DNA of 64,000 nt, taken from contig NZ_CP129212.1 in assembly GCF_030413175.1 (NCBI RefSeq), forward strand, positions 3,596,001 to 3,660,000. The letters are read 5' to 3'. The position numbers and the translations under genes are program-made. The notes beneath the pieces are model-generated. The model was not told the DNA's origin. It ran no database searches and saw only the letters and a list, made by a program, of their open reading frames with translations. This DNA comes from Bradyrhizobium roseum (GTDB lineage Bacteria > Pseudomonadota > Alphaproteobacteria > Rhizobiales > Xanthobacteraceae). Within the stretch, counting starts at the first letter, position 1. The number at the start of each line of letters is the position of its first letter. Below are positions 1 through 8,941 of this stretch, one piece after another.

Positions 1-186
1 GAGGTGGGCGAGATCGTGCTCGGCCTCTGGCTGATCGCCTCGCCGCTGATTCTTGGATATTCCGGCGACGAGGCGCTTCGCATGTGGCACATGACGCTCG
101 GTGCCATCGTCGCCGCGCTGGGCGCGCTTCAGCTCTGGCAGGACTGGCGGCTGAGCGAGCAGGAACTGGCCAAGCATTCCCAGTAG
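1..186 (+). CDS. SPW-repeat membrane protein, 3' part
   Basis: This is the 3' end of a gene that begins before the window. The visible residues form two hydrophobic segments around the short SP-L-x-L-G-Y type motif (LIASPLILGYSGD), which is characteristic of SPW-repeat integral membrane proteins. It ends with a hydrophilic tail (QDWRLSEQELAKHSQ). These proteins sit in the inner membrane and have no firmly established function. A GTG at position 4 is in frame, but the family usually has upstream helices, so I treat the gene as truncated by the window edge. Confidence 0.65.
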   Translation, partial: EVGEIVLGLWLIASPLILGYSGDEALRMWHMTLGAIVAALGALQLWQDWRLSEQELAKHSQ

Positions 187-373
187 TTTATTTGGCGAGC
201 AAAGCGCCGGATTCGTCGTGGCGCGGCAGGATGCCAGCCGGCAGGGCGGCTGTGCCAGCCAAGATCAGCTTTCGCGGGTAACCGTGGTGATCCCTTGAAT
301 CATGGGTGGAGTTGATGGACGGGCGCGCCGGGCCGGCTATGGTGATGCGCACAACGCTTGCCGGGAGAATACC

Positions 374-502
374 ATGGCCAATGAAAAAGGCCCCAACATC
401 AAAAAGAAGCAGAAATGCAAGAACTGCGAGGGCAAGGGCCTGCTGAAGAAGGGCGACCGGGTGGTCAAGTGCCAGCGCTGCAAGGGGACCGGTGTGCGCT
501 GA
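374..502 (+). CDS. Mini zinc-finger protein, DnaJ-like CxxCxGxG repeats
   Basis: This 42-residue protein is made almost wholly of one zinc-binding unit. CKNCEGKG and CQRCKGTG are two copies of the CxxCxGxG motif found in the cysteine-rich domain of DnaJ. A Lys-rich N-terminus precedes them. The start at 374 is chosen because CGGGAGA lies just upstream and the reading frame further upstream shows no conserved character. The four cysteines should bind one zinc ion. In DnaJ such units hold unfolded proteins, but here there is no J domain, so the role is unknown; an RNA, protein or chaperone-cofactor role are all possible. Confidence 0.7.
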   Translation: MANEKGPNIKKKQKCKNCEGKGLLKKGDRVVKCQRCKGTGVR

Positions 503-596
503 GGCCGGCCCACGGATTTGAGCAGGCGGCAGGCTTTCTGCTATCGTTGCGCCGAGCTGACTACGTCTGTTGTTCGAAAATGCAGGTTGATTCCCG

Positions 597-2237
597 GTGT
601 CTGAAACCATGACGATTCCCGTTCCGCGCGGCGGCTTGGCGCGGATGTCGCGCCGGGTGATGAACCTCGCGCATATGCTGACCCAGAACGCCCGCCGCCA
701 TGGCAACCGCACTGGCTTCGTGTGGGGCGACAGAACCTGGACCTGGCGCGAGATCGACGGTCATGTCTCCGCGCTGGCGGCCGGCCTCGCCGCGCGCGGC
801 ATCGTCAAGGGCGATCGCCTTCTCGTGCATTCCAAGAATTGCGACGAGATGTTCTGGTCGATGTTCGCGGCTTTCCGGTTGGGGGCGGTCTGGGTGCCGA
901 CCAATTTCCGCCTGATGCCGGACGAGGTCGCCTATCTCGCTTCCGCCTCCGGGGCGAAGGGGTTTTTGTGTCATGGTGATTTTCCCGATCATGTGACCGC
1001 TGCGGCCAATCCCGCGCTCGAATTCACCTGGCGGATCGGCGAGGGGGCGTTCGGCGAGCGGGAGGTGAGCGAGGTGATCGCGTCGCACGCCGGCGCCAGG
1101 GTCGAGAACGCTGCGGTCGAGTACGACGATCCCTGCTGGTTCTTCTTCACCTCCGGCACCACCGGCCGCTCCAAGGCCGCGGTGCTCACCCACGGCCAGA
1201 TGGCCTTTGTGGTGACCAATCATCTGGCTGACCTGACGCCCGGCACCACGGAGACCGACGCTTCGCTGGTGGTCGCGCCGCTGTCGCATGGCGCCGGTGT
1301 GCACCAACTGATGCAGGCCGCGCGCGGCGTGCCGACCATTTTGCTGCCGACCGAAAAATTCGATATCGCCGAAGCGTTCCGCCTGATCGAAACGCATCGC
1401 GTCAGCAACATGTTTACCGTGCCGACGATCTTGAAGATGATGGTCGAGCACCCTGCGGTCGACAAATACGATCACTCCTCGCTGCGCTACGTGATCTATG
1501 CCGGCGCGCCGATGTATCGCGAGGACCAGAAGGCGGCGTTGAAAAAACTGGGATCGGTGCTGGTGCAATATTTCGGGCTTGGCGAGGTCACCGGCAACAT
1601 CACGGTCATGCCGACCAGCCTGCACGATCCCGAGGACGGTCCGCAGGCCCGCATCGGCACCTGCGGCTTCGAACGCACGGGCATGCAGGTCTCGATCCAG
1701 GGCGACGATGGGCGCGAACTCAAACCGTTCGAGACCGGCGAGATCTGCGTGATCGGCCCCGCCGTGTTCGCGGGCTATTACGACAACCCCGAGGCCAACG
1801 CAAAGGCGTTCCGCGACGGCTGGTTTCGCACCGGCGATCTCGGCCACATGGACGAGGAGGGCTTTGTCTACATCACGGGCCGCGCTTCCGACATGTACAT
1901 CTCGGGCGGCTCCAACATCTATCCGCGCGAGGTCGAGGAGAAGATTCTCACCCATCCCGCGATCGGCGAAGTCGCCGTGCTCGGCGTGCCCGACCCGTTC
2001 TGGGGCGAGGTCGGCGTCGCCGTCTGCGTTGCGCGCGAAGGCGCGGCCAAAGTGAGCGAAGCGGAGCTGGCGGCGTTCCTGTCGCCGAAAGTGTCGCGCT
2101 ACAAGATGCCGAAACGGTTCTTCTTCTGGGAGGCGCTGCCGAAATCCGGCTACGGCAAGATTCCGAAGCGGCTGGTGCGTGACGAACTCGAGGCGCGGGG
2201 CTTGCTCGAACTCGTCGCGCAGTCGACGGGCTCTTGA
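597..2237 (+). CDS. Acyl-CoA synthetase (AMP-forming ligase)
   Basis: This 546-residue enzyme of the ANL superfamily activates a carboxylic acid, probably a fatty or aromatic acid, to acyl-AMP and then acyl-CoA. The phosphate-binding loop FFFTSGTTGRSKAA is at about residues 182-196. The adenine-binding region YFGLGEVTGN and the hinge region GWFRTGDLG follow near 330 and 405. The C-terminal lysine motif is SGYGKIPKR near 520. Length is normal. The start may be GTG 597 or ATG 609; neither has a strong ribosome-binding site. The substrate cannot be read from sequence. The next gene begins 4 bases after the stop, so the two are probably cotranscribed. Confidence 0.9.
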   Translation: MSETMTIPVPRGGLARMSRRVMNLAHMLTQNARRHGNRTGFVWGDRTWTWREIDGHVSALAAGLAARGIVKGDRLLVHSKNCDEMFWSMFAAFRLGAVWVPTNFRLMPDEVAYLASASGAKGFLCHGDFPDHVTAAANPALEFTWRIGEGAFGEREVSEVIASHAGARVENAAVEYDDPCWFFFTSGTTGRSKAAVLTHGQMAFVVTNHLADLTPGTTETDASLVVAPLSHGAGVHQLMQAARGVPTILLPTEKFDIAEAFRLIETHRVSNMFTVPTILKMMVEHPAVDKYDHSSLRYVIYAGAPMYREDQKAALKKLGSVLVQYFGLGEVTGNITVMPTSLHDPEDGPQARIGTCGFERTGMQVSIQGDDGRELKPFETGEICVIGPAVFAGYYDNPEANAKAFRDGWFRTGDLGHMDEEGFVYITGRASDMYISGGSNIYPREVEEKILTHPAIGEVAVLGVPDPFWGEVGVAVCVAREGAAKVSEAELAAFLSPKVSRYKMPKRFFFWEALPKSGYGKIPKRLVRDELEARGLLELVAQSTGS

Positions 2238-2240
2238 CCG

Positions 2241-3098
2241 ATGCGCAATATTGAGCAGCCCGGGCCGGCCGCACCCGAACGTATCCAATGGGTCGCGGCG
2301 CGGGGCCGGGCGTTCTCGTTCACGCTCGCCGCCGGCCTGCCGTTGCTCGAGGCCGCGCGCCTTGGATTCGCCGAGGCCGGGTTTGTGGGCGGCGTGCTGG
2401 GAATGCGGGAAGGGGCTCTGGGGCCGTTTGCCTATGTGATGCCGGCGCTGTCGAAGACCGGCGCCAATGCGGCGTTTTACAGCGACACGTTTCGGCCATC
2501 CGGAGTCACGCGGCTGAAATGCGGCGCGATGACGCTGGGTGAGCGCGACGGTACGCCGTTTTTCCACTGCCACGGCCTGTGGACCGAGACCGATGGCCAT
2601 CTACACGGCGGCCATATTCTGCCCGAGGAGAGCATCGTCGCCGAATCGTTTGAGGTGGAAGCGTTCGGCATCGACGGTGCCGTCTTCGCGGCCGAACCCG
2701 ATTCGGAAACCAATTTCAAACTGTTCGGTCCGGTCGCGCGCGTCGGCACGAATGTGAAGGCCGAACGCCGCGCCTTCGCGATTCGGCTGCGGCCGAATCA
2801 GGATTTTGCCGCGGCGCTGGAGACGTTCTGCCGGCAGCACGGGATTTTGCGCGCGCGAATCCATGGCGGCGTCGGTTCCACCATTGGGGCGCACTTTACG
2901 GACGGAAGGACCGTGGTGCCGTTTGCGACCGAGCTTGCGATCAAGTCAGGTGGAATCGCGCCCGGCGCCGACGGCACGCTGCAGGCGGATCTCGATATCG
3001 CGCTGGTGGACTATCTCGGCGGCATCGCGGAAGGCCGGCTGATGCGCGGCGACAATCCGGTGCTGATGACGATGGAACTGGTGCTTGAGGTGGTGTGA
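2241..3098 (+). CDS. DUF296/PPC-domain protein (two tandem domains)
   Basis: This 285-residue protein appears to hold two copies of the PPC/DUF296 fold. The first copy, about residues 20-150, has the typical FFHCHGLW...HGGHILPEES histidine pattern that forms a metal or ligand pocket. The second, about 175-285, ends in GDNPVLMTMELVLEVV. In bacteria this domain occurs alone; in plants it is joined to AT-hook DNA-binding motifs, which are absent here. Only 3 bases separate it from the acyl-CoA synthetase stop, which suggests a two-gene operon and perhaps a role in metabolism of the same acid. The biochemical function is unknown. Confidence 0.75.
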   Translation: MRNIEQPGPAAPERIQWVAARGRAFSFTLAAGLPLLEAARLGFAEAGFVGGVLGMREGALGPFAYVMPALSKTGANAAFYSDTFRPSGVTRLKCGAMTLGERDGTPFFHCHGLWTETDGHLHGGHILPEESIVAESFEVEAFGIDGAVFAAEPDSETNFKLFGPVARVGTNVKAERRAFAIRLRPNQDFAAALETFCRQHGILRARIHGGVGSTIGAHFTDGRTVVPFATELAIKSGGIAPGADGTLQADLDIALVDYLGGIAEGRLMRGDNPVLMTMELVLEVV

Positions 3099-3136
3099 AG
3101 TTTTTGAAGGATCGGCAACCACGCATGGACGCCGCG

Positions 3137-3355
3137 TTACGGCGCCGCGTCCGCCATCTCATCGAGGAGATCGCCATGGATCGCCGGCGACGGGAGGCCG
3201 TTGTCCGGCGCGCATTCGCGCACTCCGTTGGAATTGGCCCATACAAAGGCCTTTGCCCACGCCAAGGCCTGCTGGTTCTGCAGAAGGGTGTCACCCGCTT
3301 TCGCGGGTGACAATTGTTGATACGCAGTCTGGAACACCTGGTTCACGGCGTTCAT
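3137..3355 (-). CDS. Small hypothetical protein coupled to the barrel gene
   Basis: A 72-residue reading frame whose ATG overlaps the TAA stop of the upstream outer-membrane protein gene (TAATG). This arrangement often marks translational coupling. The product is soluble-looking, rich in Ala, Gln and Asn, with no signal peptide and no motif I recognise. It has one cysteine. Its codon use resembles the neighbours. It may be a real small gene or a chance frame in the 3' untranslated region; the stop/start overlap is the main support. Confidence 0.4.
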   Translation of the reverse strand: MNAVNQVFQTAYQQLSPAKAGDTLLQNQQALAWAKAFVWANSNGVRECAPDNGLPSPAIHGDLLDEMADAAP

Positions 3356-4026
3356 TACCGGAAGTGGTAGTTCACGCCGACCTTGATGGTGTGGAAGTCG
3401 AGATTGCCGGAATCCAGCAGGGCTCCCTGACCGAAATTATAGGTCTCGCCGCCGAGGCTGGTGTACATGTACTCGGCCTTGGCCGACCAGCTCGGCGTGA
3501 ACAGGTATTCGAGGCCGCCGCCGATGGTGTAGCCGGTGTGAGTCTGGCTGTCCGAAACCGACAAACCCGGCACCGAAATCGTGGCCTTGTTGTTGGCCCA
3601 GGCGTAGCCGCCCTTGGCGTAGAGCAGCATCGCATCCATGGCGAAGCCGGCGCGGCCGGTAACGCTGCCGAACGAGTTGATCTTGGATTCCTGCGTCAGC
3701 AAAATGCCGCCGCCGAGATCCTCGGTGAAGCTGTCCTTGATGCTGGCGCCGGCCGCGTCGACCTCGATACCGAACACGAACTGGCTGCCGGGAAGCTGCC
3801 AGTTGTAGCCGACCGTGCCGCCACCGAAACCACCGGTGCCTTCGTTGTCACCGCTGCCCCAGCCGAAGCCGCCCATCGCTCCGATGTAGAAGCCGGACCA
3901 GTTATACGCCGGAGAAATCATCGCCGCCGGAGGAGGGGCCTTGTAAGGACGCGCCTGCATGTCGGCAGCCGAGGCCGCGCTCGCGACCGACAGGGCCGCC
4001 ACGCCAGCGAGAAGTAGTTGTTTCAT
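3355..4026 (-). CDS. Outer-membrane beta-barrel protein (Omp25/Omp31 type)
   Basis: A 223-residue porin-like barrel. The start at 4026 follows AGGGGA at good spacing and gives a clean signal peptide (MKQLLLAGVAALSVASAASA, cut before ADMQ). The mature start (ARPYKAPPP) and the YNWSGFYIG strand with a Gly-rich loop are typical of rhizobial Omp25/31 relatives. The barrel ends in alternating residues with GVNYHFR at the C-terminus. It should sit in the outer membrane as a structural or passive-transport protein. A second member of the family lies at 12542-13261. It is followed by a possible small coupled gene. Confidence 0.9.
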   Translation of the reverse strand: MKQLLLAGVAALSVASAASAADMQARPYKAPPPAAMISPAYNWSGFYIGAMGGFGWGSGDNEGTGGFGGGTVGYNWQLPGSQFVFGIEVDAAGASIKDSFTEDLGGGILLTQESKINSFGSVTGRAGFAMDAMLLYAKGGYAWANNKATISVPGLSVSDSQTHTGYTIGGGLEYLFTPSWSAKAEYMYTSLGGETYNFGQGALLDSGNLDFHTIKVGVNYHFR

Positions 4027-4538
4027 ATTCTGTCCCCTAAAGTTGATCACTCGTACAAACCCCCTTACGGGCTCGATAGCGAACCGATCGCACCAACATG
4101 GTGACGTATCGTTGTGGAAGCGGGCGCGAACGCGCCCCCAATGAGCCGACTACAAGCGACGTCCGTTCAGGTGTGAGGACGTTGCTTGCAGGTTAACCAT
4201 ACGATGGGTATGCCGGCAAAAATTGGACTGAAGCGCGACCATGCATTGGCGCAGACAGGTTGCTAATTCGACGGCCGTGCGACGATGTGTGGCGTGAATG
4301 CGTTCATGATCTGTGGAGAGCGTGGCATTTGTCTTCGCTCGATGTGATCCAGCGCGCTGAATTTGGATTCTCCTGCAGATCTGCAGCATTACGAGTGCAA
4401 ATCGACAAGCGATCTATTTGTGGCGCCAGTGAATTATGGATGTCGTGGCAACGATCGCAACGAGGGACAGATTGTCGCAACGTTCCGGGTCCGAGCATTC
4501 GAACGTCACGCGTGGCATTCCGCAACAGCGTTCGCGCT
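4027..4538. other. Intergenic region, no gene recognised
   Basis: About 510 bases between the barrel gene and the next minus-strand gene. It must hold the promoter of the barrel gene near 4030-4100. Reading frames here lack convincing start sites or recognisable products. A perfect 14-base palindrome, CTGCAGATCTGCAG, lies at 4373-4386, with no known meaning. Confidence 0.6.
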
Positions 4539-4862
4539 TCACGGCCGCTTTCGAACGTGAACGTTGATGTCGAGATCGATATCGCTCACGCATGTCTGAA
4601 TCGTCTGATGCGATCCGCCTTCATGCGAGCGGCCCGCGCGCGGGCGTGCGTTGCTGACGTTCGCCAGCTTGAGGCAGCGCCATTGCGGCAACGGGCCTGA
4701 ACTCCCGCCATCGAACTGCCAGGCCAGCACGACCTCTTCGCCACGCTTGTTGATGCCGATGATGTGCGGGCATAGCTCGCGCGCGCGGCCGCCGTAGACG
4801 CAGACGACCTGCTGTTCACCGAGGATGGCGTTGCGGAAGAGGGTGTAGGTCTCGGAAGGCAT
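4539..4862 (-). CDS. Small conserved protein with WYL-like character
   Basis: A 107-residue protein starting MPSETYTLFR. The sequence VVCVYGGRARELCPHIIGINKRGEEVVLAWQ is a beta-rich segment with the CPHIIG pattern I associate with a WYL-like family common in rhizobia. WRCLKL and a C-terminal HQTIQTCVSDIDLDIN follow. WYL-type domains often sense ligands or nucleic acid in regulators, but no DNA-binding part is present here. The start at 4862 was chosen because upstream residues look non-coding. It is divergent from the ATPase gene at 4954. The function is unknown; family placement is by memory of pattern only. Confidence 0.55.
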   Translation of the reverse strand: MPSETYTLFRNAILGEQQVVCVYGGRARELCPHIIGINKRGEEVVLAWQFDGGSSGPLPQWRCLKLANVSNARPRAGRSHEGGSHQTIQTCVSDIDLDINVHVRKRP

Positions 4863-4953
4863 GGGGCTTCTTGCAGCGGGGGCACGATCTGGGGTTGCGC
4901 GACGATCGGGATATATGCAGAGAATAGCATGTTGTTCCATCGGACCCGCGCGT

Positions 4954-5730
4954 ATGGCCATACGACGAAACAAGCCGATCAACCTGCCGGCGCCCTACCT
5001 CAAGCGCATCTGGCTCGACCCGTCGAAGATCACCGACCGCGAGGCCTATCCGTTCTGCCTGCCGTTGCTGCGCGACGACTTTGAACTGCGTTTCGATAAG
5101 GCCATCACTATCATCGTCGGCGAGAACGGCACGGGCAAATCCACGCTGCTGGAAGGCATCGCTGTGCTTGCCGGCTATGACGAAGCCGGCGGCGGCAAGG
5201 GATATATGACGGTCGACCATTCATGGGCGCTGGAAAAAATGGGAGGCCGATTGTCCAGCGCGTTGCGGGCGAGCTGGCTGCCCAAAATCACCAAGGGCTG
5301 GTTTTTCCGCGCTGAAAGTTTTTTCTCGGTCGCCCGGTACCTGGACGAGATGGCCCAGAAATATCCAATGGGAGGAGGCCCGCCGCCGGACTTCCTCTCG
5401 CATTCGCATGGCGAAGGCTTTTTACGCTTCTTCGAGGAGCGCTGCCAGCGCCAGGGCATCTTCATCTTCGACGAACCGGAATCCGCGCTGTCGCCCTTGC
5501 GCCAGATCGCATTCCTGAAACTGATGCGGCGAATGGAAGACATCGGCCACTGCCAGATCATCATGGCCACGCACGCGCCAATGCTGATGGCCTACCCGAA
5601 CGCGACGCTGCTGCAACTGACGAAACACGGGCTGGAGCCGGTGAAGGTCAAGGACACCGACCACTACAAGGTCATGCGCGAGTTCTGCGAGGACCCGAAG
5701 GGGTTTGTGGATGCGGCGATCGTGGAGTAG
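4954..5730 (+). CDS. AAA/ABC-like ATPase (COG3910-like)
   Basis: A 258-residue stand-alone ATPase. Walker A is GENGTGKST near residues 48-56. A SHGEG stretch near 152 resembles the ABC signature. Walker B is IFIFDEPES near 173, and a switch histidine follows in ATHAP near 205. It has no membrane segments, so it is not an exporter on its own. Relatives are small SMC/Rad50-like or AAA-type predicted ATPases, some of which occur in defence or repair loci. The start at ATG 4954 excludes an upstream Arg-rich extension of non-coding appearance. It lies next to the A/T-rich defence-like island but has normal base composition. Confidence 0.8.
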   Translation: MAIRRNKPINLPAPYLKRIWLDPSKITDREAYPFCLPLLRDDFELRFDKAITIIVGENGTGKSTLLEGIAVLAGYDEAGGGKGYMTVDHSWALEKMGGRLSSALRASWLPKITKGWFFRAESFFSVARYLDEMAQKYPMGGGPPPDFLSHSHGEGFLRFFEERCQRQGIFIFDEPESALSPLRQIAFLKLMRRMEDIGHCQIIMATHAPMLMAYPNATLLQLTKHGLEPVKVKDTDHYKVMREFCEDPKGFVDAAIVE

Positions 5731-5797
5731 ACGCAAACGAGGTGTTTATATACCCCTGCTTAGGAACTGATGTGTAGTGAAAATCGGAGATTTTTTT

Positions 5798-6025
5798 ATG
5801 AAAGACTGGATGGGCCTGGTGGTCGCGTGGGTGCCATTTCTGGTGCTCATCGTGGCATGGTTCTGGTTTTCACGTCGAAATGGAATGCAGGCGCGTAGCT
5901 CGTCCGGGACGACGCTGATCGAGCTTTACGCGCAGCAGGTCGAAGAAACCCGCCGCATGAATCAGTTCCTGGAGCGGATTGCTACGTCGATGGAGAAGCG
6001 AGAACGCATTGGATCGAGTGGGTAG
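5798..6025 (+). CDS. Small one-pass membrane protein, FtsH-like N-terminus
   Basis: A 75-residue protein with one membrane segment (VAWVPFLVLIVAWFWF, about residues 8-23), a basic stop-transfer SRR, and a charged helical tail containing YAQQVEETRRMNQFLERIA. The membrane segment plus basic residues resembles the N-terminal anchor of FtsH proteases, but no protease domain follows. The ATG at 5798 is preferred over the upstream GTG at 5777 because GGAG lies 9 bases before it. The helical tail could be a coiled coil. The function is unknown; such genes are common in Bradyrhizobium. Confidence 0.6.
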   Translation: MKDWMGLVVAWVPFLVLIVAWFWFSRRNGMQARSSSGTTLIELYAQQVEETRRMNQFLERIATSMEKRERIGSSG

Positions 6026-6112
6026 AGAAGCGAACGAGTTTGCCGCTCAATGATCTCGGCGCGGATCACTGAGGAGCGTGAAGCTAGGAGATAATAGACT
6101 GAGGAGATTCGA

Positions 6113-6985
6113 ATGGCTTATTCTGCTACGGTTATTCCGGTGATGATTGCATCTCCTGGAGATGTCCTGAGTGAGCGCAATGCCGCCAGAGAAGCGATCC
6201 TTGACTGGAATTATGTTAATTCCCTTTCGTCAAAAACGATTCTTACGCCTGTTGGATGGGACACGCACGCCTCACCTGACCTAGGAGGAAGACCTCAAAA
6301 ACTAATCAACGAGCGTATACTGAAAGACTGCGATCTGCTCGTCGGAATTTTTTGGACCCGCCTAGGGACACCGACGGGAGAAGCCGAAAGCGGCTCCGTT
6401 GAAGAAATCAAAACGCATATTGCCGAGGGCAAGCCGGCAATGGTGTACTTTTCCGACGCACCAGTTGCGCCTGCGAGCATCGATCCCAAACAGTACGATG
6501 CGGTACGCAAATTTCGAGCTTGGTGCGAACAACAAGGTCTTATTTCGACCTATGACAATCTTCCAGACTTTCAATCCAAATTTGGAAGAGAGCTGCAGAT
6601 TCAGATGAACGGCCACAGTTACCTGAAAAAATTGCGGAAAAACGTTGATGCTAATGGTATCTACGAAGATAATACAAAAAGTTCTTTGGAGCAGCGATCC
6701 TCAAGCATCAATTTATCAGATGAATCTCGTGTTCTCTTGCTTGAGGCCGCCCAAGATCAAGGCGGCACCATTCTAAAAGCAGTGTATATAGGCGGAGCGC
6801 ACATTCAAACACATGGTAAAACGTTTGGAGAAGGAGCTGACCGGCGGCTTTTTGCAAAATGGGAATTTGCAATTGAGCAGCTGCATCAACTAGGCTTCTT
6901 GGTCGCACGAGGAAGTAAAGGCGAAGTTTTTGCACTTACTGCGCAAGGTTACGAAGCGGCCGATAAACTTAAGGCCAGTCTGTAG
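6113..6985 (+). CDS. TIR-like (DUF4062-type) protein with C-terminal winged-helix-like part
   Basis: A 290-residue protein in an A/T-rich island. Residues 5-110 match the pattern I know for DUF4062/TIR-like domains: IASPGDVLSERNAAREAI, then GGRPQKLINERIL, DCDLLVGIFWTRLGTPT and GSVEEI, then GKPAMVYFS. This fold is related to TIR domains that cleave NAD or sense nucleotides, but activity here is unproven. Residues 205-285 look like a winged helix (WEFAIEQLHQLGFL...FALTAQGYEAADKL). The ATG 6113 follows GAGGAGATTCGA. The gene converges with the NACHT gene, with 12 bases between the stops. Base composition differs from the neighbours, which suggests transfer. Confidence 0.7.
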   Translation: MAYSATVIPVMIASPGDVLSERNAAREAILDWNYVNSLSSKTILTPVGWDTHASPDLGGRPQKLINERILKDCDLLVGIFWTRLGTPTGEAESGSVEEIKTHIAEGKPAMVYFSDAPVAPASIDPKQYDAVRKFRAWCEQQGLISTYDNLPDFQSKFGRELQIQMNGHSYLKKLRKNVDANGIYEDNTKSSLEQRSSSINLSDESRVLLLEAAQDQGGTILKAVYIGGAHIQTHGKTFGEGADRRLFAKWEFAIEQLHQLGFLVARGSKGEVFALTAQGYEAADKLKASL

Positions 6986-6997
6986 CTGAACCCTCGC

Positions 6998-8941
6998 TCA
7001 ACGTTGTTGCTTTGCCGCCGAGCGAGATGGCCAATCAGGTAGATGTTGATCTACTAGAGATTTTGGTATCGAAAGATATGTCGGCAGTTTGAAGCCATCA
7101 ATCAACCCCTTCCTTCTAACGTGATAGATATCCCCATCACCGTCCGGATTCACAAAATCATAGTATTTAGAGATCATGTGAGCTGGGTTTTTAGTGACAA
7201 TGAGCGATAGCAACTTATTGTACTGGTTGTGATCGCTGACGGTAATCCGCCGTTGCGCATTTTTCATGCTGACATGCTTGCCCATGTTGATCCATAGAGT
7301 GAGCAAAGCAAAAAAAGACAAGATGACTGTTGTGTCTTGATAGAAATCAGGCTTCTCCAGCACGAGTCTGTTGACGAAGGCATCGTAGAATTGCGGAGGC
7401 AGGTCGTTTCTTGAAAGCACATTCAAAACTAGGTCGGAGATGTACGAACTTGGATTGGACGAGATGGCCACAGCAATTGCCAACTCCGCGCCCAAACTCT
7501 GTAGTATGGCTGGACGTCTCGGAATCGAAGGCAGCTTAACTATATATTCCGCCGTTAAATATTCTTGGATCGATTTGTGTGCAAATTCATACTGCTCGTA
7601 CGCGCTTTGTAAAAACAAGCCGGTGTGGCTTTCAATTTCCGCAACGACTAATTTAGTTTCAGATTCATCAAGCCCAAAATTGGTGTGGATCTGCTCATAA
7701 GCGCCAAAGAAATCAGCTTGTGAAAATACTGAACGTCTGGTCTGGGTCGTGAGATAAAAAGCTAAATGACTTAAAAACTCAAACTTTCGGTCTGCCTCAA
7801 ACTTCGCGTATTTCGACTGGCGTCTTATGGAGCGTTGCTGATCCCACTCCTCCAACAGCAAGCCAACGATTTTCCTATAAACGGTTTTAGGTCTATCCGG
7901 TATCTGACCGATTCGCTCATAAATTGCGCAGAGGTGGGCCAGCGACAGCGGTTTTATGGCGGTATCAGCGAAAGGGCTGCTGTACAAGTCAGATACGAAG
8001 CGATTCTTATCCACCTCATTGCCGATCCAGCGGCTAGCAAACATTTCGATTTGTTCTCTCTTGAGGTTTGCGATCTCAAACGTTCGCGAATTATCCAAGC
8101 TGTAGTTGAATTCTCCAGTGCGGCAAGTTACCACGACCTTTGATGAAGTCAGCGCCGAAGTCAGTTTTCGTATTTCATTTGCGATTTCGACCATGGCAGA
8201 ATTGTTAGGATACTCATCAAAGCCTTCCAAAATGATGAGTGGCTTCAGAGCATTTAAGAAGATCAGAAACGACCGATCCTTGAAGCTTTTCGTCAGCTCG
8301 GTCTCTTTTTCTTCCAGAGGGCCAGTGAAGCGAAATTTAAGCGGAATTATCGCTTTTAGTTCATTGAGTATTACGCCGTCGTTGTGTGTACTCGGCGGCA
8401 AGTCTCTGAACTTTATCAATAAAGGAAATGCGTATTTTTCCATCTGCTGATTGGATAGTAGACGCATACAGAGGCGCTTCATAGAAGTTGTCTTGCCAGC
8501 CCCTGGCTGGCCAAGAACTATGCAATGGTCATTCTCTTCGAAGATTGCATTTTCTAGTGGGATAGTTTGTTCGCGCTCGACCGAATCCAGATGAAGTCGA
8601 GATGGGGTGAGGTACGTATCCAGTTGTATGTAGATGTCGCTGAGTGTCTTTGTACCTCGAAGATCAGCAAAACCAACTTTTGTTGACCACCGTTCTACGC
8701 TTTGAAGATGTGACTGCAGCGTGCTTGATGCTTCAGAATTTGATACGCTAACATCTGCGCCGGCGGTTTCTGGAGGATCAAGTTTGATTCGCTCCAACTC
8801 ATCGTCAGACATTTTTTTCTTCATTTCGGCACGTTTCCGTTCAAGAGACGTGCTGTTGAAATCGTCAACTCGACCTTTCAAAAACTCTTTTGACTTCGAA
8901 ACCGCTAATTCGAATATTGGCTTACCGGTAAAATGCGACAT
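6998..8941 (-). CDS. NACHT-domain NTPase, NLR-like
   Basis: A 647-residue STAND-class NTPase. The N-terminal 90 residues are charged and helical. Walker A is GQPGAGKTTSMKRL at about 144-157. The NACHT Walker B is PLIILEGFDEYP near 234-245, and sensor VVVTCRTGEF near 269-278. A winged-helix-like region follows, with FAHKSIQEYLTAEYI near 470, the classic NACHT end motif. The last 150 residues are not recognised and contain no repeats such as WD40, LRR or TPR. Bacterial NACHT proteins of this size act in antiphage defence. The start at 8941 was chosen over upstream residues of non-coding look, but its ribosome-binding site is weak. Confidence 0.85.
   Translation of the reverse strand: MSHFTGKPIFELAVSKSKEFLKGRVDDFNSTSLERKRAEMKKKMSDDELERIKLDPPETAGADVSVSNSEASSTLQSHLQSVERWSTKVGFADLRGTKTLSDIYIQLDTYLTPSRLHLDSVEREQTIPLENAIFEENDHCIVLGQPGAGKTTSMKRLCMRLLSNQQMEKYAFPLLIKFRDLPPSTHNDGVILNELKAIIPLKFRFTGPLEEKETELTKSFKDRSFLIFLNALKPLIILEGFDEYPNNSAMVEIANEIRKLTSALTSSKVVVTCRTGEFNYSLDNSRTFEIANLKREQIEMFASRWIGNEVDKNRFVSDLYSSPFADTAIKPLSLAHLCAIYERIGQIPDRPKTVYRKIVGLLLEEWDQQRSIRRQSKYAKFEADRKFEFLSHLAFYLTTQTRRSVFSQADFFGAYEQIHTNFGLDESETKLVVAEIESHTGLFLQSAYEQYEFAHKSIQEYLTAEYIVKLPSIPRRPAILQSLGAELAIAVAISSNPSSYISDLVLNVLSRNDLPPQFYDAFVNRLVLEKPDFYQDTTVILSFFALLTLWINMGKHVSMKNAQRRITVSDHNQYNKLLSLIVTKNPAHMISKYYDFVNPDGDGDIYHVRRKGLIDGFKLPTYLSIPKSLVDQHLPDWPSRSAAKQQR

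Noticed and set aside
561..2600. Long open frame on the minus strand opposite the acyl-CoA synthetase
   Set aside because: Arg/His-rich translation with no motifs; it is the complement of a clear AMP-ligase gene in GC-rich DNA.
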